Notes: a model not told the origin generated them from the sequence alone. A DNA stretch of 64,000 nucleotides from Saccharopolyspora indica (GCF_027853965.1 NZ_JAQGLB010000028.1:30520-94519), one strand, 5' to 3'. Shown: positions 1-9,515, counted from the stretch's first letter. Program-made: numbers and translations.

Positions 1-237
1 CAGGGCGGTCCCGTCCTCCTGGGTCCAGACCTTCGCCGGGTAGCCCTTCGGCAACGCCGTGGTGTCGAGGGAGCTCTCCGCGACGGCGGTCCGTTCGTTC
101 TCCGGCTTCGGCTGCACCGGTCCGGGCGGTGCCGGCGGCTGACCGCCGAAACCCACGTCATCGGTCGGCTGTTGGGCGCAGGCTGCCAGCGCAAGGAGCA
201 GAGCCCCCGCACCCATTGCGGTGTGTAGGCGTCTCAT
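1..237 (-). CDS. Putative lipoprotein, 3' end cut off by the window
   Basis: The first 79 codons of a minus-strand gene lie here and the rest is outside the window. The N-terminus is a lipoprotein signal peptide: MRR, a hydrophobic stretch, then the lipobox LAAC at residues 17-20, so Cys20 would be lipidated after export. A Pro-rich, low-complexity linker follows (residues 32-45), as expected for a surface protein tethered to the membrane. It reads away from the divergent YeeE-type transporter. I do not recognise the family from this fragment, so no function is given. Confidence 0.7.
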   Translation of the reverse strand, partial: MRRLHTAMGAGALLLALAACAQQPTDDVGFGGQPPAPPGPVQPKPENERTAVAESSLDTTALPKGYPAKVWTQEDGTAL

Positions 238-387
238 GCCCTACAGACGGAGTCGGTGCCGCACCGGGTTGCGCGGTATTCGCATCAGATCGATCCCCAG
301 CTTTCCCACAGTCCGGAACTGGTGGTGATCGGTCGCCTGGACGTGGTTTCGTCGGTGCGATCCACTTCCAGCCTTGGAGTGACGAGA

Positions 388-1635
388 ATGTCGACCACAG
401 CCACATCCGCCCCGCAGCGAACCGCGCCCCCGCAAGAACCGCAGGGAAAGCCGCAGTGGGTTCCGCTGACCGCCGGCGTGCTCGCAGCCGTGGCCCTGGT
501 GGCCGCCGCGGCCGTCGTGGTCGGGGTGAAGTCAGCTGTGCTGGCCGCGCTCGGGCTCGCCCTCGGACTGACCTTGTTCCACTCCCGCTTCGGGTTCACC
601 TCCGCCTGGCGGCAGCTCGTCTCCGTCGGGCAGACCGAGGGCATCCGGGCGCACCTGCTGATGCTCGGCGTGGCCTCGATCCTGTTCGCCCCGATCCTGG
701 CCGGCGGCGTGACCTTCTTCGGCGGTGAGGCGGAGGGCAACGTCTCCCCCGTCGGACTCGGCCTGGTCGTCGGCGCGCTGCTGTTCGGGATCGGCATGCA
801 GCTGGGTGGTGCGTGCGCCTCGGGCACGCTGTTCGCCGTCGGCGGCGGCAACACCCTGATGGTCATCACGCTGTTCTTCTTCATCTGCGGTTCCGTGCTG
901 GGCGCCCTGCACTTTCCGCTGTGGACCTCCGAGGCGATCACCCTCGGTTCCTTCTCGCTGGCCGAGGACACCGGCCTGGGCTACTTCGGTGCGCTGGTCG
1001 TCCAGCTGGCCGTGCTCGGTGCGATCGGTTTCATCGCGATCCGGTGGGCTCGCCGGCACGACGCTCCCCCGGCCGGTCGGCCGCCGACGTCGCGCGGGCT
1101 GTGGCGGGTGCTGCGCGGTGCGTGGCCGCTGTGGGTCGGCGCGCTCCTGCTGGCCGGGCTCAACGCCGTCGTCCTGCTGACCCGCGGCACTCCGTGGGGC
1201 ATCACCTCGGCATTCGTCCTGTGGGGTTCGAAGGCGCTGCAGGCGGTCGGCGTCGACGTGGCGAGCTGGCCCTACTGGCAGGGCGAGCGGGCCGCCTCGC
1301 TGGCGGGCCCGGTGCTGGCCGACTCCACCTCGGTGCTCGACTTCGGGATCATCGTCGGGGCACTGGTCGCCTCGGCCGCCTCGGGTGCGTTCGTGCTGGC
1401 CAAGCGCATGCCCGCGAAGGTGGTGCTGGCGGCGGTGATCGGCGGGCTGCTGATGGGCTACGGCGCCCGTCTCGCTTACGGCTGCAACATCGGCGCCTAC
1501 TTCTCGGGAATCGCCTCGTTCTCCCTGCACGGCTGGCTCTGGGGCCTGCTGGCCCTGGTCGGCACCTGGGTGGGTCTGAAGCTGCGCCCGCTGTTCGGGC
1601 TCGGAGTGCCCAAGCCGAGCGACTCGGTCTGCTGA
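388..1635 (+). CDS. YeeE/YedE family sulfur-compound (thiosulfate) transporter
   Basis: This is an integral membrane protein of about 415 residues with many hydrophobic segments and two homologous halves. Each half carries the family's Gly-rich Cys motif: GGACASGT with Cys143 in the first half, and GYGARLAYGCNIGAY with Cys366 near the C-terminus. In TsuA/YeeE such pore cysteines pass thiosulfate inward. I chose the ATG at 388, after a GGAG-like stretch, over an in-frame upstream codon at 256 because the upstream residues are not membrane-like. No sulfur-assimilation genes are adjacent, so the exact substrate is inferred from the family. A convergent hairpin follows at 1671-1700. Confidence 0.85.
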   Translation: MSTTATSAPQRTAPPQEPQGKPQWVPLTAGVLAAVALVAAAAVVVGVKSAVLAALGLALGLTLFHSRFGFTSAWRQLVSVGQTEGIRAHLLMLGVASILFAPILAGGVTFFGGEAEGNVSPVGLGLVVGALLFGIGMQLGGACASGTLFAVGGGNTLMVITLFFFICGSVLGALHFPLWTSEAITLGSFSLAEDTGLGYFGALVVQLAVLGAIGFIAIRWARRHDAPPAGRPPTSRGLWRVLRGAWPLWVGALLLAGLNAVVLLTRGTPWGITSAFVLWGSKALQAVGVDVASWPYWQGERAASLAGPVLADSTSVLDFGIIVGALVASAASGAFVLAKRMPAKVVLAAVIGGLLMGYGARLAYGCNIGAYFSGIASFSLHGWLWGLLALVGTWVGLKLRPLFGLGVPKPSDSVC

Positions 1636-1670
1636 CCCGGCGCCGGTGCCCGCGACGGCCTGGTCGACGT

Positions 1671-1700
1671 CCCGGATCGTCGTGAACGCGACGGTCCGGG
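1671..1700. terminator. Convergent hairpin terminator
   Basis: A 12-bp stem (CCCGGATCGTCG against CGACGGTCCGGG, one G-U pair) with a 6-nt loop lies between two convergent genes, the YeeE transporter and the alpha/beta hydrolase. It has no U-tract, which is common for actinobacterial terminators. Confidence 0.5.
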
Positions 1701-1719
1701 CGTTGGGCCTGCTGCGTTG

Positions 1720-2631
1720 TCAGGAGTGGACGGACGGCTCGTGCGCGGACGCGATCCAGTCCCGGACCCACTGCGACAGCGCAGCGCCGTTGCGCACCCA
1801 GCTGAAGTGACCGAGGTCCTCCGCCCCGGACTCCGCTCTCGTGTAGTGCTTTGACGTGCGCAGCGCGTGCCGCGCCTTCGCCGCCAGGTGGTCCACTGAG
1901 GACTGCGGAGCCAACCGGTCTCCCGCGACGCTGACCGTCAGCAGCGGCACCTGCACCTCGCGCAGCGCCGCTTCGTAGTCGGTCGTCGAACCGTTGAGGC
2001 GGTACTCGCTGGTGCGGGCTTGACGCGCCCAGTCCCGCATCAGACCGGTCGCCTGCCGACCGCCGAAGCCGAACCTGTGCCCGGGCCAGTAGCCGAGCAG
2101 CGTCGACGCGCTCGCCACGGCTTGCGTTCCGACCAGCGTGCGCAGCTTGTAGATGCCGGGGAAGCTCCGGAACCACACCGATCCCGAGGCCACCAGCGCG
2201 ACACCCCGCACCCGGCCCGGGTGGCGGGCCGTGTGCAGCAACGCGATCTGGCCGCCGAGGCTGTGCCCCAGCAGGAAGCGCGGCGCCTGCGGGAACACGT
2301 CCTCGATCAGGTCGAGGACGCCGTTCAGGTCGTCGATCAGGCTCTGGTAGCCGAAGCGCACGCCACGGGCCGCGAGCGGTTTGCTCTCCCCCTGGCCGCG
2401 CAGGTCGAACGTCACCACGGTCAGGCCCTGGCGGTGCAGATCGGCCACGAACGGCCGGTAGTACCGCGCGGGCACGCCCATCGCGGGGACCAGCACGACG
2501 ACCGGGCTGCTCGGGTCGTCCTGCTGCGCCGCGCGGACCTTGATCCGGTGCTGCCCGGCCGGGACCAGTCCGAGCACGACCGAGGCAGGCGCGTCGGGCT
2601 CGGGGCTTCGGGCGGCGGTATCGGTGTCCAC
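1720..2631 (-). CDS. Alpha/beta hydrolase
   Basis: This 303-residue protein has an alpha/beta-hydrolase fold. The nucleophile elbow GHSLGG places the catalytic Ser at 124. A conserved DLRGQGES lies near residue 76, the probable acid is in VAGDRLAP and the His in GHFSW near the C-terminus. There is no signal peptide, so it should be a cytoplasmic esterase, lipase or thioesterase-like enzyme. The start is a GTG. The substrate cannot be read from the sequence. It sits downstream of the acetyltransferase gene in the same orientation after a short gap, but no functional link is evident. Confidence 0.85.
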   Translation of the reverse strand: MDTDTAARSPEPDAPASVVLGLVPAGQHRIKVRAAQQDDPSSPVVVLVPAMGVPARYYRPFVADLHRQGLTVVTFDLRGQGESKPLAARGVRFGYQSLIDDLNGVLDLIEDVFPQAPRFLLGHSLGGQIALLHTARHPGRVRGVALVASGSVWFRSFPGIYKLRTLVGTQAVASASTLLGYWPGHRFGFGGRQATGLMRDWARQARTSEYRLNGSTTDYEAALREVQVPLLTVSVAGDRLAPQSSVDHLAAKARHALRTSKHYTRAESGAEDLGHFSWVRNGAALSQWVRDWIASAHEPSVHS

Positions 2632-2672
2632 GTCGCACAGATTAACGGAACGGGTCCGTCTCGGGCACGGCC

Positions 2673-5351
2673 TCAGCGCAGCCGCCGCGGGCCGGTGTCC
2701 AGCACCACCGGGGATGCGCCGAGCACCACCTCGGCACCGGTGACCACGGCCCCCACCGCCGAGGCGAGCACCGGGCGCAGCGCCAGGTCGCGCACTTCCG
2801 GCAAGTCCTCGGCCAACGTCGCCACCCGCAGCACCAGGTCCTCCAGGGCCGCGAGGTCAGCGGGTTCGCCACCCCGGTACCCCGCCAGCAGCGGGGCCGC
2901 CCGCGGCGCCCTGACCAGCGCCGAAACATCCACATCGGACAGCGGCAGCGCCCGGTAGGCCTTGTCGCCCAGCAGTTCGCTGGCCACCCCGGAAAGCCCG
3001 AAGGACACCAACGTGCCGAACGACGGGTCGTCCATCAGATCGATGACGCACGACGTCCCGCGCACCGCCATCCGCTGCACGTAGACCTCGTCCAGCCCGG
3101 ACACCCGGCGAATGTCGGCGTAAGCCGCCCGCACCGCGTCCGCGCTGCCCAGGTCGAGCCGGACGCCGACCAGATCGTTGCGGTGCCGGAGCTGGTCGCT
3201 GACGGACTTCAAGGCGACCGGGAAGCCCAGCTCCTCGGCGGCGGCCACTGCCGCCGCCACACCGTCCACCCGGCGGAAGGGCACCACGTCGATGCCGTAG
3301 CAGCCGAGCAGTCGCAACGCGCGCTCGTCGTCGAGCTTGGTGATGCCCTCCGCCAGCCAGTCCTCGACCAGCGCCCGCGCTCCCTCCGCGTCGACGCCCG
3401 GCGGCCGCACGAAGTGACCTTGCGGAGCGGCCCGCCACTGGGCGTAGCGGGTCACCCTGGCCAGCGCCAGCACCGAACGCTCCGGGCTCGGGTACGACGG
3501 CACGGAGCCCTTGCCCGCGAGCCCGTCCGGCCCCGGCACCACCAGCTCGTCCGGCACTCCTTCGGCGGCCAGGAACGTGGTCACCACCGGCTTGGAGCGC
3601 GCGACATCGGCCTCTTGCAGCGCCTCCCGCATGGCTCTGGCGTACGCGGTCCCGGGAACCGCCACGGGAGGCGCGAACACCGTCACCAGCGCGTCGACGT
3701 CCGGGCGCAGAGCGGCGTCGCGAACCGCGGCGGCGAACACCTCCGGCTCCGCCGAGGCACCGACGTCGACCGGTTCGCCGGCCAGCTCCAGCCCTTGGGC
3801 CTGCGCCACGTCCGCCGCGAGCATCCCCAGCGCCGAGGAGTTGCCCACGATCGCAACGCGATCGCCCTGCGGCAGCGGCTGGTGCGCGAGCAGCAGCGCG
3901 GTGTCGAACATCTGCGCCACCGACTCCACCCGGATGACGCCGGACTGCTCGAACAGCGCCTGCACGCTGGTCTCGTCGATCTGCACCGAGGTCGCCGCCA
4001 GGCCCGGACGCACCGCGTTGCGCCCCGACTTCACCACCACGACCGGTTTGCTGCGGGCCAGCCGGCGCGCCAGCCGCCCGAACTTGCGCGGGTTGCCGAA
4101 CGACTCCAGGTACAGCAGCACGACATCGGTGGCCGGGTCGGTCTGCCAGTACTGCAGCAGGTCGTTGCCGGACACGTCGGCCCGGTTCCCCGCCGAGACG
4201 AACGTCGACAGGCCGAGCCCGCGCTCGGTGGCGGTGGCCAGGATCGCCACGCCCAGCGCACCGGACTGGCAGAAGAACCCGGTGCGCCCGCGCCCCGGCA
4301 GCTGCGGGGCGAGGCTCGCGTTCAGCCTGAAGTCCGGATCGGTGTTGACCACGCCCAGCGCGTTCGGGCCGACCACCCGCATGCCGTGCACGCGGGCCTC
4401 GCGCACCATCTCGCGCTCGACCTCGCGCCCGGCAGGTCCGCTCTCGCTGAACCCGGAGCTGACGATGACCAGCGTCTTGACGCCCTTGGCCAGGCAGTCG
4501 TCGAGCACCTCGGTCACGCTGGCGGCCGGGATCGCGACCACGGCCAGGTCCACCTCGTCCGGGATGGCGAGCACCGATGCGTAGGCGCGCACGCCGCGCA
4601 CCGAGCGGTGCTCCGGGTTGACCGGGTAGACCGGGCCGGTGAAGTCCGCGGTGAGCATGTTCGTCAGCACCGCGTGGCCGATCTTGCGGTGGTCGGTGGA
4701 GGCCCCGATCACCGCCACCGAGCGCGGCCGCAGCAGGTTGTGCACGCTGCGCGCTTCGGCGGCCTGCTCCCGGGCGCGGGCCACCGCCACCGACTCCTCG
4801 GTGAGGTCGATGTCGAACTCCAGGTGCACGACGCCTTCCTCCATGGCGCGGCTCACCTGGTAGCCGGCATCGCGGAACACCCGCACCATCGTCGAGTTCT
4901 CCGCCAGCACCTCGGCCACGAATCGCTGCAGCCCGCGCTCCCGGGCGGCGGCCGCTAGGTGCTCCAGCAGGATCGACCCCAGACCGCGGCCCTGGTGCGA
5001 GTCCTCCACCACGAACGCCACTTCGGCCGACTTCTGCTCGCCCAGGCGGTCGTAGCGGCCCACCGCCACGATGTCGTCGCCGAGCAGCGCGACCAGCGCG
5101 ACCCGGTTGACGTAGTCGACGTGCGTGAAGCGCTCCACGTCGCGCTGGGGCATGCGCGGGTACGGCCCGAAGTAGCGGTAGTAGCGGGTCCGGTCGCTGA
5201 GCCGCCCGTGGAAGGCGATCAGCTTCTCGGCGTCCGCAGCCGCGATCGGCCGGATGTGCACCGTGCCGCCGTCGGAGAGCACCACGTCGGCCTCCCACTG
5301 CCGCGGGTAGCCCGCCTGCTCCGGGGTCTGCTCCTGATCCGTTCCGTCCAC
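2673..5351 (-). CDS. GNAT / NDP-forming acyl-CoA synthetase-like protein acetyltransferase (PatZ-like)
   Basis: This is a large fusion of about 892 residues. An N-terminal GNAT domain (acetyl-CoA loop QGRGLGS near residue 120) is followed by a CoA-binding Rossmann region, a ligase-CoA region with CQSGALG, and a C-terminal ATP-grasp domain. The GNAT is N-terminal, unlike E. coli PatZ where it is C-terminal. In active ADP-forming acyl-CoA synthetases the phosphorylated His sits in an SHTG motif after KSGR; here that stretch reads AATSVQIDE, so the synthetase half should be inactive and act as a sensor. I chose the GTG at 5351 because GAGGAG lies 6 nt upstream and it clears the acuC stop by 10 bp; an ATG at 5393 would overlap acuC. 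The likely role is lysine acetylation of metabolic enzymes such as acetyl-CoA synthetase. Confidence 0.88.
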   Translation of the reverse strand: MDGTDQEQTPEQAGYPRQWEADVVLSDGGTVHIRPIAAADAEKLIAFHGRLSDRTRYYRYFGPYPRMPQRDVERFTHVDYVNRVALVALLGDDIVAVGRYDRLGEQKSAEVAFVVEDSHQGRGLGSILLEHLAAAARERGLQRFVAEVLAENSTMVRVFRDAGYQVSRAMEEGVVHLEFDIDLTEESVAVARAREQAAEARSVHNLLRPRSVAVIGASTDHRKIGHAVLTNMLTADFTGPVYPVNPEHRSVRGVRAYASVLAIPDEVDLAVVAIPAASVTEVLDDCLAKGVKTLVIVSSGFSESGPAGREVEREMVREARVHGMRVVGPNALGVVNTDPDFRLNASLAPQLPGRGRTGFFCQSGALGVAILATATERGLGLSTFVSAGNRADVSGNDLLQYWQTDPATDVVLLYLESFGNPRKFGRLARRLARSKPVVVVKSGRNAVRPGLAATSVQIDETSVQALFEQSGVIRVESVAQMFDTALLLAHQPLPQGDRVAIVGNSSALGMLAADVAQAQGLELAGEPVDVGASAEPEVFAAAVRDAALRPDVDALVTVFAPPVAVPGTAYARAMREALQEADVARSKPVVTTFLAAEGVPDELVVPGPDGLAGKGSVPSYPSPERSVLALARVTRYAQWRAAPQGHFVRPPGVDAEGARALVEDWLAEGITKLDDERALRLLGCYGIDVVPFRRVDGVAAAVAAAEELGFPVALKSVSDQLRHRNDLVGVRLDLGSADAVRAAYADIRRVSGLDEVYVQRMAVRGTSCVIDLMDDPSFGTLVSFGLSGVASELLGDKAYRALPLSDVDVSALVRAPRAAPLLAGYRGGEPADLAALEDLVLRVATLAEDLPEVRDLALRPVLASAVGAVVTGAEVVLGASPVVLDTGPRRLR

Positions 5352-5361
5352 TTCGGACTCC

Positions 5362-6537
5362 TCAGTCGCGGCTGTCGACCGGGTCGAGACCATGCAACGG
5401 AAACACCGCGTGCCGGGTATCGCGAATCGAGGTGTCCACCGAGGACGCGGTCACTCCGGTCCAGCGCTCGAACGACGGGTCGGCCCCGTCGGTCATCGAT
5501 GTCGGCAGCGGCACGTTCTCGGCGACCCGCACCGCGTGCGCCATCCAGTCATCCGGGATGGTGGTCTCCGGAGCGATGTCCCGGTCCAGCAGGGTCGCCA
5601 GCAGGTGGGTCCAGGCGCGCGGCACCACTCGGAACAGCGAGTAGCCCCCGCCGCCGAGGGCCAGCCACTTGCCTCCGGCGCAGCTGTCGGCCAGCTCCCG
5701 CAGGTCCTGGTAGGTGGCGCGCTGCCCGTCCACGGTCTTCGACAGGTCGGCCAGCGGGTCTTCCCGGTGCGCGTCGGCCCCGCACTGCGTCACCAGCACC
5801 TGCGGCCGGAACGCAGCCAGCACCGAGGGCACCACCGCGTGGAACGCGCGCCGCCAGTCGGCGTCACCGGTTCCCGGCGGCAGCGGGATGTTGACCGCGG
5901 TGCCGTCCGCCGCCCCGCTGCCGATCTCCGCGCTGAAGCCGGTGCCCGGCCACAGCGTGAGCGGGTGCTGGTGCAGGGAGATGGTCATCACCCTGGGGTC
6001 GTCGTAGAACGCGGCCTGGACACCATCGCCGTGGTGCACGTCGATGTCCAGGTAAGCGATGCGCTCCACCCCTTGCTCCAGCATCCACGCGATGGCCACC
6101 GAGCAATCGTTGTAGATGCAGAACCCCGCCGCGCGGTCGGCCATCGCGTGGTGCAGTCCGCCCGCGATGTTGACCGCCCGGTCCGCCTTGCCCGACACGA
6201 TCTGCTCGGCGGCCCGGATCGACGCGCCCGAGATCAACGCCGCGGCTTCGTGCATCCGGTCGAAGATCGGGTTGTCCTCGGTGCCCAGCCCGTGGCCCAC
6301 CTCGGCTCCGGCCAACGGCGCGGCGCGGACGGCTTCGAGGAACTCCGGGGTGTGCACCCGCAGCAGGTCCTCCTCGGCGGCCGGCCGCGGTGCGAGCACC
6401 TCGACGCCGTCGAGAACGCCGAGCGAGCGGGCCAGCCGCATGGTCAGGTCCAGCCGGATCGGATGCAGCGGGTGATGACCACCGAGGTCGTAGTCGAGCA
6501 CCGACTCGTCCCACACCACCGCGCACTGAGAACCCAT
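5362..6537 (-). CDS. acuC: Acetoin utilization protein AcuC, histone-deacetylase-type lysine deacetylase
   Basis: This 391-residue class I HDAC-fold protein keeps the full active site: the His pair in GGLHHA (129-130), DIDVHHGDG with zinc ligands Asp166 and His168, and the later Asp in ADAHREDPL. In Bacillus AcuC removes acetyl groups from acetyl-CoA synthetase and works against the acetyltransferase AcuA. Here it lies 10 bp upstream of a GNAT/acyl-CoA synthetase fusion on the same strand, so writer and eraser of protein acetylation appear co-transcribed. The name acuC follows the family; acetoin metabolism itself is not evident nearby. Confidence 0.92.
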   Translation of the reverse strand: MGSQCAVVWDESVLDYDLGGHHPLHPIRLDLTMRLARSLGVLDGVEVLAPRPAAEEDLLRVHTPEFLEAVRAAPLAGAEVGHGLGTEDNPIFDRMHEAAALISGASIRAAEQIVSGKADRAVNIAGGLHHAMADRAAGFCIYNDCSVAIAWMLEQGVERIAYLDIDVHHGDGVQAAFYDDPRVMTISLHQHPLTLWPGTGFSAEIGSGAADGTAVNIPLPPGTGDADWRRAFHAVVPSVLAAFRPQVLVTQCGADAHREDPLADLSKTVDGQRATYQDLRELADSCAGGKWLALGGGGYSLFRVVPRAWTHLLATLLDRDIAPETTIPDDWMAHAVRVAENVPLPTSMTDGADPSFERWTGVTASSVDTSIRDTRHAVFPLHGLDPVDSRD

Positions 6538-6597
6538 GCCCCGGACGCTACCTGCCCTGTGTCCGCCGACACTGTGTTCCAGGCCACTGCGCTTCGT

Positions 6598-7449
6598 TCA
6601 GCCCGCCTCCTCTCCGGTTGCGGCCGGACGGTCCGGGTCCGCCGACCAGTTCGACCACGAGCCCGCGTAGAGCGCGGCCGGGTGCTGCGGATCGGTCACA
6701 CCGGCGTGCTCCAGAGCGAGCAGCACCGAGCACGCCGTCACACCCGAGCCGCAGTAGGCCCCGATCGGCCCGCCGGCATCGACGCCGAGGGTGCTGAAGT
6801 GCTCGGCCAGCTCTTCAGCTGACCGCCACCGCCCGGAGCCGGTCACGTGCGCGGCGAACGGCGCGTTCAGCGCACCCGGGACGTGCCCGGCCCTCGGATC
6901 CATCGGTTCGACCTCGCCGCGGTAGCGCTCGGGCGCGCGAGCGTCCAGCAGCGTGCCCTCGCGAGCCAGCTCGGCTGCACCGTCGGCGTCCAGGACCGGC
7001 ATCGACCCCGCGCGGACCCGGAAGTCACCCTCGCTCGGCTGCGGCTGCTCCGTCGTGGTCGGCAGCCCCTCCGCGACCCACACCGCGTAGCCGCCGTCGA
7101 GCACGGCCACGTCCTGGTGCCCGGCCCAGCGCAGCAACCACCAGGCACGGGACGCCGCCGAACCGTTGTCCGCGTCGTAGACGACCACCGGCCGGTCCGA
7201 GTCCACCCCGGCACGCCGCAGGACCGCTTCGAGGTCCGCCGGTTCCGGCAGCGGATGGCGGCCGGCGGGGCCCGGCGCGGCGGCCAGCTCGGCATCCAGG
7301 TCGACGAACACCGCGCCCGGCAGGTGGCCCTCCGCGTAGGCCTCGCGCCCGGGCGGCCCGAGCAAGGACCAGCGGACGTCGAGCAGGGTCGGGGGTGCCT
7401 GCCCCCGCAACGCGGTCATGAGATCATCGGTACTGATCAAAGGATCCAC
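6598..7449 (-). CDS. sseA: 3-mercaptopyruvate (or thiosulfate) sulfurtransferase, tandem rhodanese
   Basis: This 283-residue protein has two rhodanese domains. The C-terminal one carries the active loop CGSGVTA with Cys233; CG(S/T)GVTA is typical of mercaptopyruvate sulfurtransferases, whereas thiosulfate enzymes usually have CRKGVTA. The N-terminal domain has no catalytic Cys, as usual for the family. I chose the GTG at 7449 (AAAGG 7 nt upstream); the open frame runs further upstream but only through sequence antisense to ideR. It is transcribed divergently from ideR. Confidence 0.9.
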   Translation of the reverse strand: MDPLISTDDLMTALRGQAPPTLLDVRWSLLGPPGREAYAEGHLPGAVFVDLDAELAAAPGPAGRHPLPEPADLEAVLRRAGVDSDRPVVVYDADNGSAASRAWWLLRWAGHQDVAVLDGGYAVWVAEGLPTTTEQPQPSEGDFRVRAGSMPVLDADGAAELAREGTLLDARAPERYRGEVEPMDPRAGHVPGALNAPFAAHVTGSGRWRSAEELAEHFSTLGVDAGGPIGAYCGSGVTACSVLLALEHAGVTDPQHPAALYAGSWSNWSADPDRPAATGEEAG

Positions 7450-7572
7450 AGGACGGCCTTTCGTAGCCCGGCGACGAGGTCGGTCGAAAATCCTGGCAGT
7501 CAACTCCCCGACCGCTGACCGCTGTCGCCCGGGGCGACTAGCATCGTGGTTGGGACTGAATGGGGAGCCGAC

Positions 7573-8268
7573 GTGAACGATCTCATCGATACCACTGAGA
7601 TGTACCTCCGCACCATCTACGACCTCGAAGAAGAGGGCGTTGTTCCACTCCGTGCCCGAATTGCCGAACGATTGGAGCAGAGCGGCCCCACGGTGAGCCA
7701 GACGGTTGCCCGCATGGAGCGCGACGGACTGCTGACCGTCGCCGAAGACCGGCACCTCGAGCTCACCAAGACCGGCCGCGCGCGCGCCATCAGCGTGATG
7801 CGCAAGCATCGCCTCGCCGAGCGGCTCCTCGTCGACGTGATCGGGCTCGAGTGGGAGCACGTGCACAACGAAGCGTGCCGCTGGGAGCACGTGATGAGCG
7901 AAGCCGTCGAGCGCAAGCTCGTCAAACTGCTGGGCAGTCCCACCACGTCCCCCTACGGCAACCCGATCCCCGGCCTGGACGAGCTCGGCGTCGACCACGC
8001 CGAGGGCTCGGTCGACGGCGACCTGCAGCGGGTCGACGAGATCGCCCGCAACGGCGGGGGCCGCGCGGTCATCCGCCGCATCGCCGAGCACGTCCAGCTC
8101 GACCCGGATCTGATGACCGAGCTGAAGGACGTCGGTGTCGTGCCGGGCAACGAGGTGGAGATCATGTCGGTCGTGGGGCCGAACAAGCCGATCGAGGTGC
8201 GGGGCGAGAACGGCAGCACCGAGCTGACCTCCAGCATCGCGCACGCGGTCATGGTGCACGCCAAGTGA
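7573..8268 (+). CDS. ideR: Iron-dependent repressor IdeR/DtxR
   Basis: At 231 residues this is a near-full-length match in layout to mycobacterial IdeR, opening with the same DTTEMYLRTIYDLEEEGV core. It has an N-terminal winged helix-turn-helix, a dimerisation region with metal ligands visible at Met10, the His-rich RKHRLAERLL stretch and the CRWEHVMSE motif, and a C-terminal SH3-like domain. It represses iron-uptake genes when loaded with Fe(II). The GTG at 7573 follows GGGAG and fits the family N-terminus; an upstream in-frame GTG adds nine unsupported residues. Its stop overlaps the galK start by four bases. Corynebacterium also places dtxR next to galE. Confidence 0.96.
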   Translation: MNDLIDTTEMYLRTIYDLEEEGVVPLRARIAERLEQSGPTVSQTVARMERDGLLTVAEDRHLELTKTGRARAISVMRKHRLAERLLVDVIGLEWEHVHNEACRWEHVMSEAVERKLVKLLGSPTTSPYGNPIPGLDELGVDHAEGSVDGDLQRVDEIARNGGGRAVIRRIAEHVQLDPDLMTELKDVGVVPGNEVEIMSVVGPNKPIEVRGENGSTELTSSIAHAVMVHAK

Positions 8269-9443
8269 CCTCGGCTCAGCGCGCGGCGGCATTGTTCGCC
8301 GAGGAACACGGCAATGCCGCCAGCGCGGTCTGGTCGGCCCCTGGGCGGGTGAACCTCATCGGGGAGCACACCGACTACAACGACGGCTTCGTGCTCCCCT
8401 TCGCCCTGCCGCACCGGACCGCGGTCGCGATCCGGCCGCGCACCGACGGCCGGTTGTCCACGGCGACCTTCGGCAGCGACGGGCGGCTGCACCGCAGCCC
8501 CGAGCTCGCCATCGACGAGCTGCGCCCCGGCTCCCCCGGCGGCTGGGCCGCCTATCCGGCCGGAGTCGCCTGGGCACTGCGCGAGGCCGGTTTCCCGCTC
8601 CGCGGTGCGGACCTGATGATCGTCGGCGAGGTGCCGACCGGTGCTGGCCTGTCCTCGTCCCACGCTCTGGAGTGCGCGACGGTGCTGGCACTGCTCGACA
8701 CCGCGGACGCCGCGCCAGGGCAGCCGGGCGCGCCGTCCCTCGGTGAGATCGCGCGCCTGGTGCAACGGGCGGAGAACGACTTCGCCGGGGCGCCGACGGG
8801 CCTGCTCGACCAGACCGCCTCGCTGTCGTGCACCGAAGCGCACGCGCTGTTCTTCGACGTGCGCACCGGCGTCGGCGAGCAGATTCCGTTCGACCCGGTC
8901 AGCGCCGGGCTCGAAGTGCTCGTGATCGATACCCGCGTGAAGCATTCGCACAACGAATCCGGTTACGGAGAACGCCGCCGGGGCTGCGAGCGCGCAGCGG
9001 AACTGCTCGAGCGCAAGGCGCTCCGCGACGTGGTCGCGGCGGAACTGCCGACGGTGCTGCCGCAGCTTCCGGAAGAACTCCGGCCGCTGGTGCGGCACGT
9101 CGTCACCGAGAACGACCGGGTGCTGGCCACAGTGGACGAGCTCCGCGCCGGCCGGTACGCCGAGATCGGCCCGCTGCTGAACGCCTCGCACGCCAGTCTC
9201 CGCGACGACTACCGGATCTCCAGCCCGGAGCTGGACCTCGCGGTCGACTCCGCGCTGGCGGCAGGCGCGCTGGGTTCCCGGATGATCGGCGGTGGTTTCG
9301 GCGGTTCCGCGATCGCGCTGGTGCCCGTCGCCGACCGGCCGAAGATCGAGCAGGCCGTCCTGGACGCCTTCGCCCGGGCGCACCTGACCGCACCCCGGTT
9401 GTTCACCTCGGTACCCTCCGCCGGTGCGGGGCGGGACCGGTGA
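8265..9443 (+). CDS. galK: Galactokinase
   Basis: This 392-residue GHMP kinase phosphorylates galactose at C1 in the Leloir pathway. It has the galactokinase signature GEHTDYND (33-40), the ATP loop PTGAGLSSSHA (124-134), and the C-terminal GGGFGGS motif. The GTG start overlaps the ideR stop (GTGA), which implies translational coupling. No Shine-Dalgarno sequence is obvious and the start is inferred from the overlap and the N-terminal match. galE follows after 72 bp, so ideR-galK-galE is probably one transcript. Confidence 0.94.
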   Translation: MTSAQRAAALFAEEHGNAASAVWSAPGRVNLIGEHTDYNDGFVLPFALPHRTAVAIRPRTDGRLSTATFGSDGRLHRSPELAIDELRPGSPGGWAAYPAGVAWALREAGFPLRGADLMIVGEVPTGAGLSSSHALECATVLALLDTADAAPGQPGAPSLGEIARLVQRAENDFAGAPTGLLDQTASLSCTEAHALFFDVRTGVGEQIPFDPVSAGLEVLVIDTRVKHSHNESGYGERRRGCERAAELLERKALRDVVAAELPTVLPQLPEELRPLVRHVVTENDRVLATVDELRAGRYAEIGPLLNASHASLRDDYRISSPELDLAVDSALAAGALGSRMIGGGFGGSAIALVPVADRPKIEQAVLDAFARAHLTAPRLFTSVPSAGAGRDR

Positions 9444-9515
9444 CCACCGGGCGACCGCTACCGCTCGCCGGTCGACGGCGGCCGAACTAGAACACGCACG
9501 GAAGGCAGTACCCAC

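Noticed and set aside
6598..8292. Extended N-terminus of the sulfurtransferase reading through ideR
   Set aside because: The extra residues are antisense to ideR; the GTG at 7449 matches the family.
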